DNA from: an uncultured Methylococcaceae bacterium
Lineage (GTDB): Bacteria > Pseudomonadota > Gammaproteobacteria > Methylococcales > Methylomonadaceae
Reading direction: 5' to 3'
DNA: 5,227 bases
Assembly: GCA_903903365.1 (NCBI GenBank)
Contig: CAIUYS010000518.1
Location: 1-5,227 of the forward strand
Shown: in pieces, positions 5,101 to 5,227 of the stretch
Layout: each line of letters opens with the position of its first letter
Numbering within the stretch: the first letter of the stretch is position 1
Made by a program: the position numbers and the translations under genes
The notes under the pieces: model-generated
Seen by the model: the letters and a program-made list of their open reading frames with translations, nothing else
What the model was told of the DNA's origin: nothing
Database searches by the model: none

Positions 5101-5227
5101 CCCCTTAACCAAAGGAAGTCTGGGTACAGAAAATCCCGCCCGCCGTTGACGAATTACCGCCGCCAAAAAAATCCACGGCGACTGTTGACGAATACGGCAG
5201 GTTTCAATAACGCTGATCAGAATCGCC
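5092..5227 (-). CDS. Transposase C-terminus, probably IS66 family (partial)
   Basis: The last 44 codons plus stop; the gene continues beyond the right edge. The protein reads AILISVIETCRIRQQSPWIF, then LAAVIRQRRAGFSVPRLPLV and KGSE. The pattern S-V-I-E-T-C-R, then S-P-W-x-x-L-x-x-V-I, then R-R-A-G and P-x-L-P matches, from memory, the C-terminal tail of IS66-type TnpC transposases. The catalytic DDE residues lie outside the window, so intactness is unknown. The coding DNA is clearly more GC-rich than the AT-rich DNA just downstream of its stop, consistent with an inserted element. Another DDE family with a similar tail is possible. Confidence 0.65.
   Translation of the reverse strand, partial: AILISVIETCRIRQQSPWIFLAAVIRQRRAGFSVPRLPLVKGSE

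Overview
This window looks like chromosomal DNA of a moderately AT-rich gammaproteobacterium. The clues are an OprI/Lpp-type alanine-zipper lipoprotein, a DUF3047 secreted protein and an ArsS-type radical SAM enzyme. I favour a gammaproteobacterial methanotroph such as a Methylobacter relative. That rests on remembered gene content and style, not on a marker gene.

Left part (1-2511). A minus-strand block points to organoarsenic chemistry. Reading 3' to 5' on the plus strand, the genes are a secreted DUF3047 protein, then the arsenosugar-biosynthesis radical SAM enzyme ArsS (6 nt away, probably translationally coupled), then the first 46 codons of a SAM-dependent methyltransferase of the type that accompanies arsS. 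Between arsS and the methyltransferase lie about 720 bp. These hold a likely small single-pass membrane protein on the plus strand (635-841), tail to tail with arsS, and a noncoding stretch. Near the methyltransferase that stretch carries a minus-strand TATAAT and a perfect 17-bp palindrome.

Middle (2512-3647). Two further minus-strand genes encode a VOC/glyoxalase-fold protein and an HpaC/RutF-type flavin reductase. A 101-bp complex palindrome (2571-2671), built of about 10-bp units resembling ACACGGATTG, separates them from DUF3047. It looks like a dispersed palindromic repeat.

Right part (3648-5227). After a 420-bp divergent intergenic region comes a small Lpp/OprI-like lipoprotein gene (4068-4346) with a strong bidirectional intrinsic terminator. 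Beyond it is accessory DNA: a decayed stand-alone VRR-NUC nuclease gene on the minus strand (two probable frameshifts and one in-frame stop), an AT-rich stretch with short repeats, and the C-terminal end of a transposase, probably IS66 family, running off the window.

The best candidate for an interesting unit is the methyltransferase/arsS/DUF3047 block. ArsM-like methylation and ArsS adenosylation are known steps toward arsenosugars. The DUF3047 partner and the opposite-strand small membrane protein are not explained by that pathway. I see no sign of a wholly new system such as a defence island, CRISPR array or retroelement.
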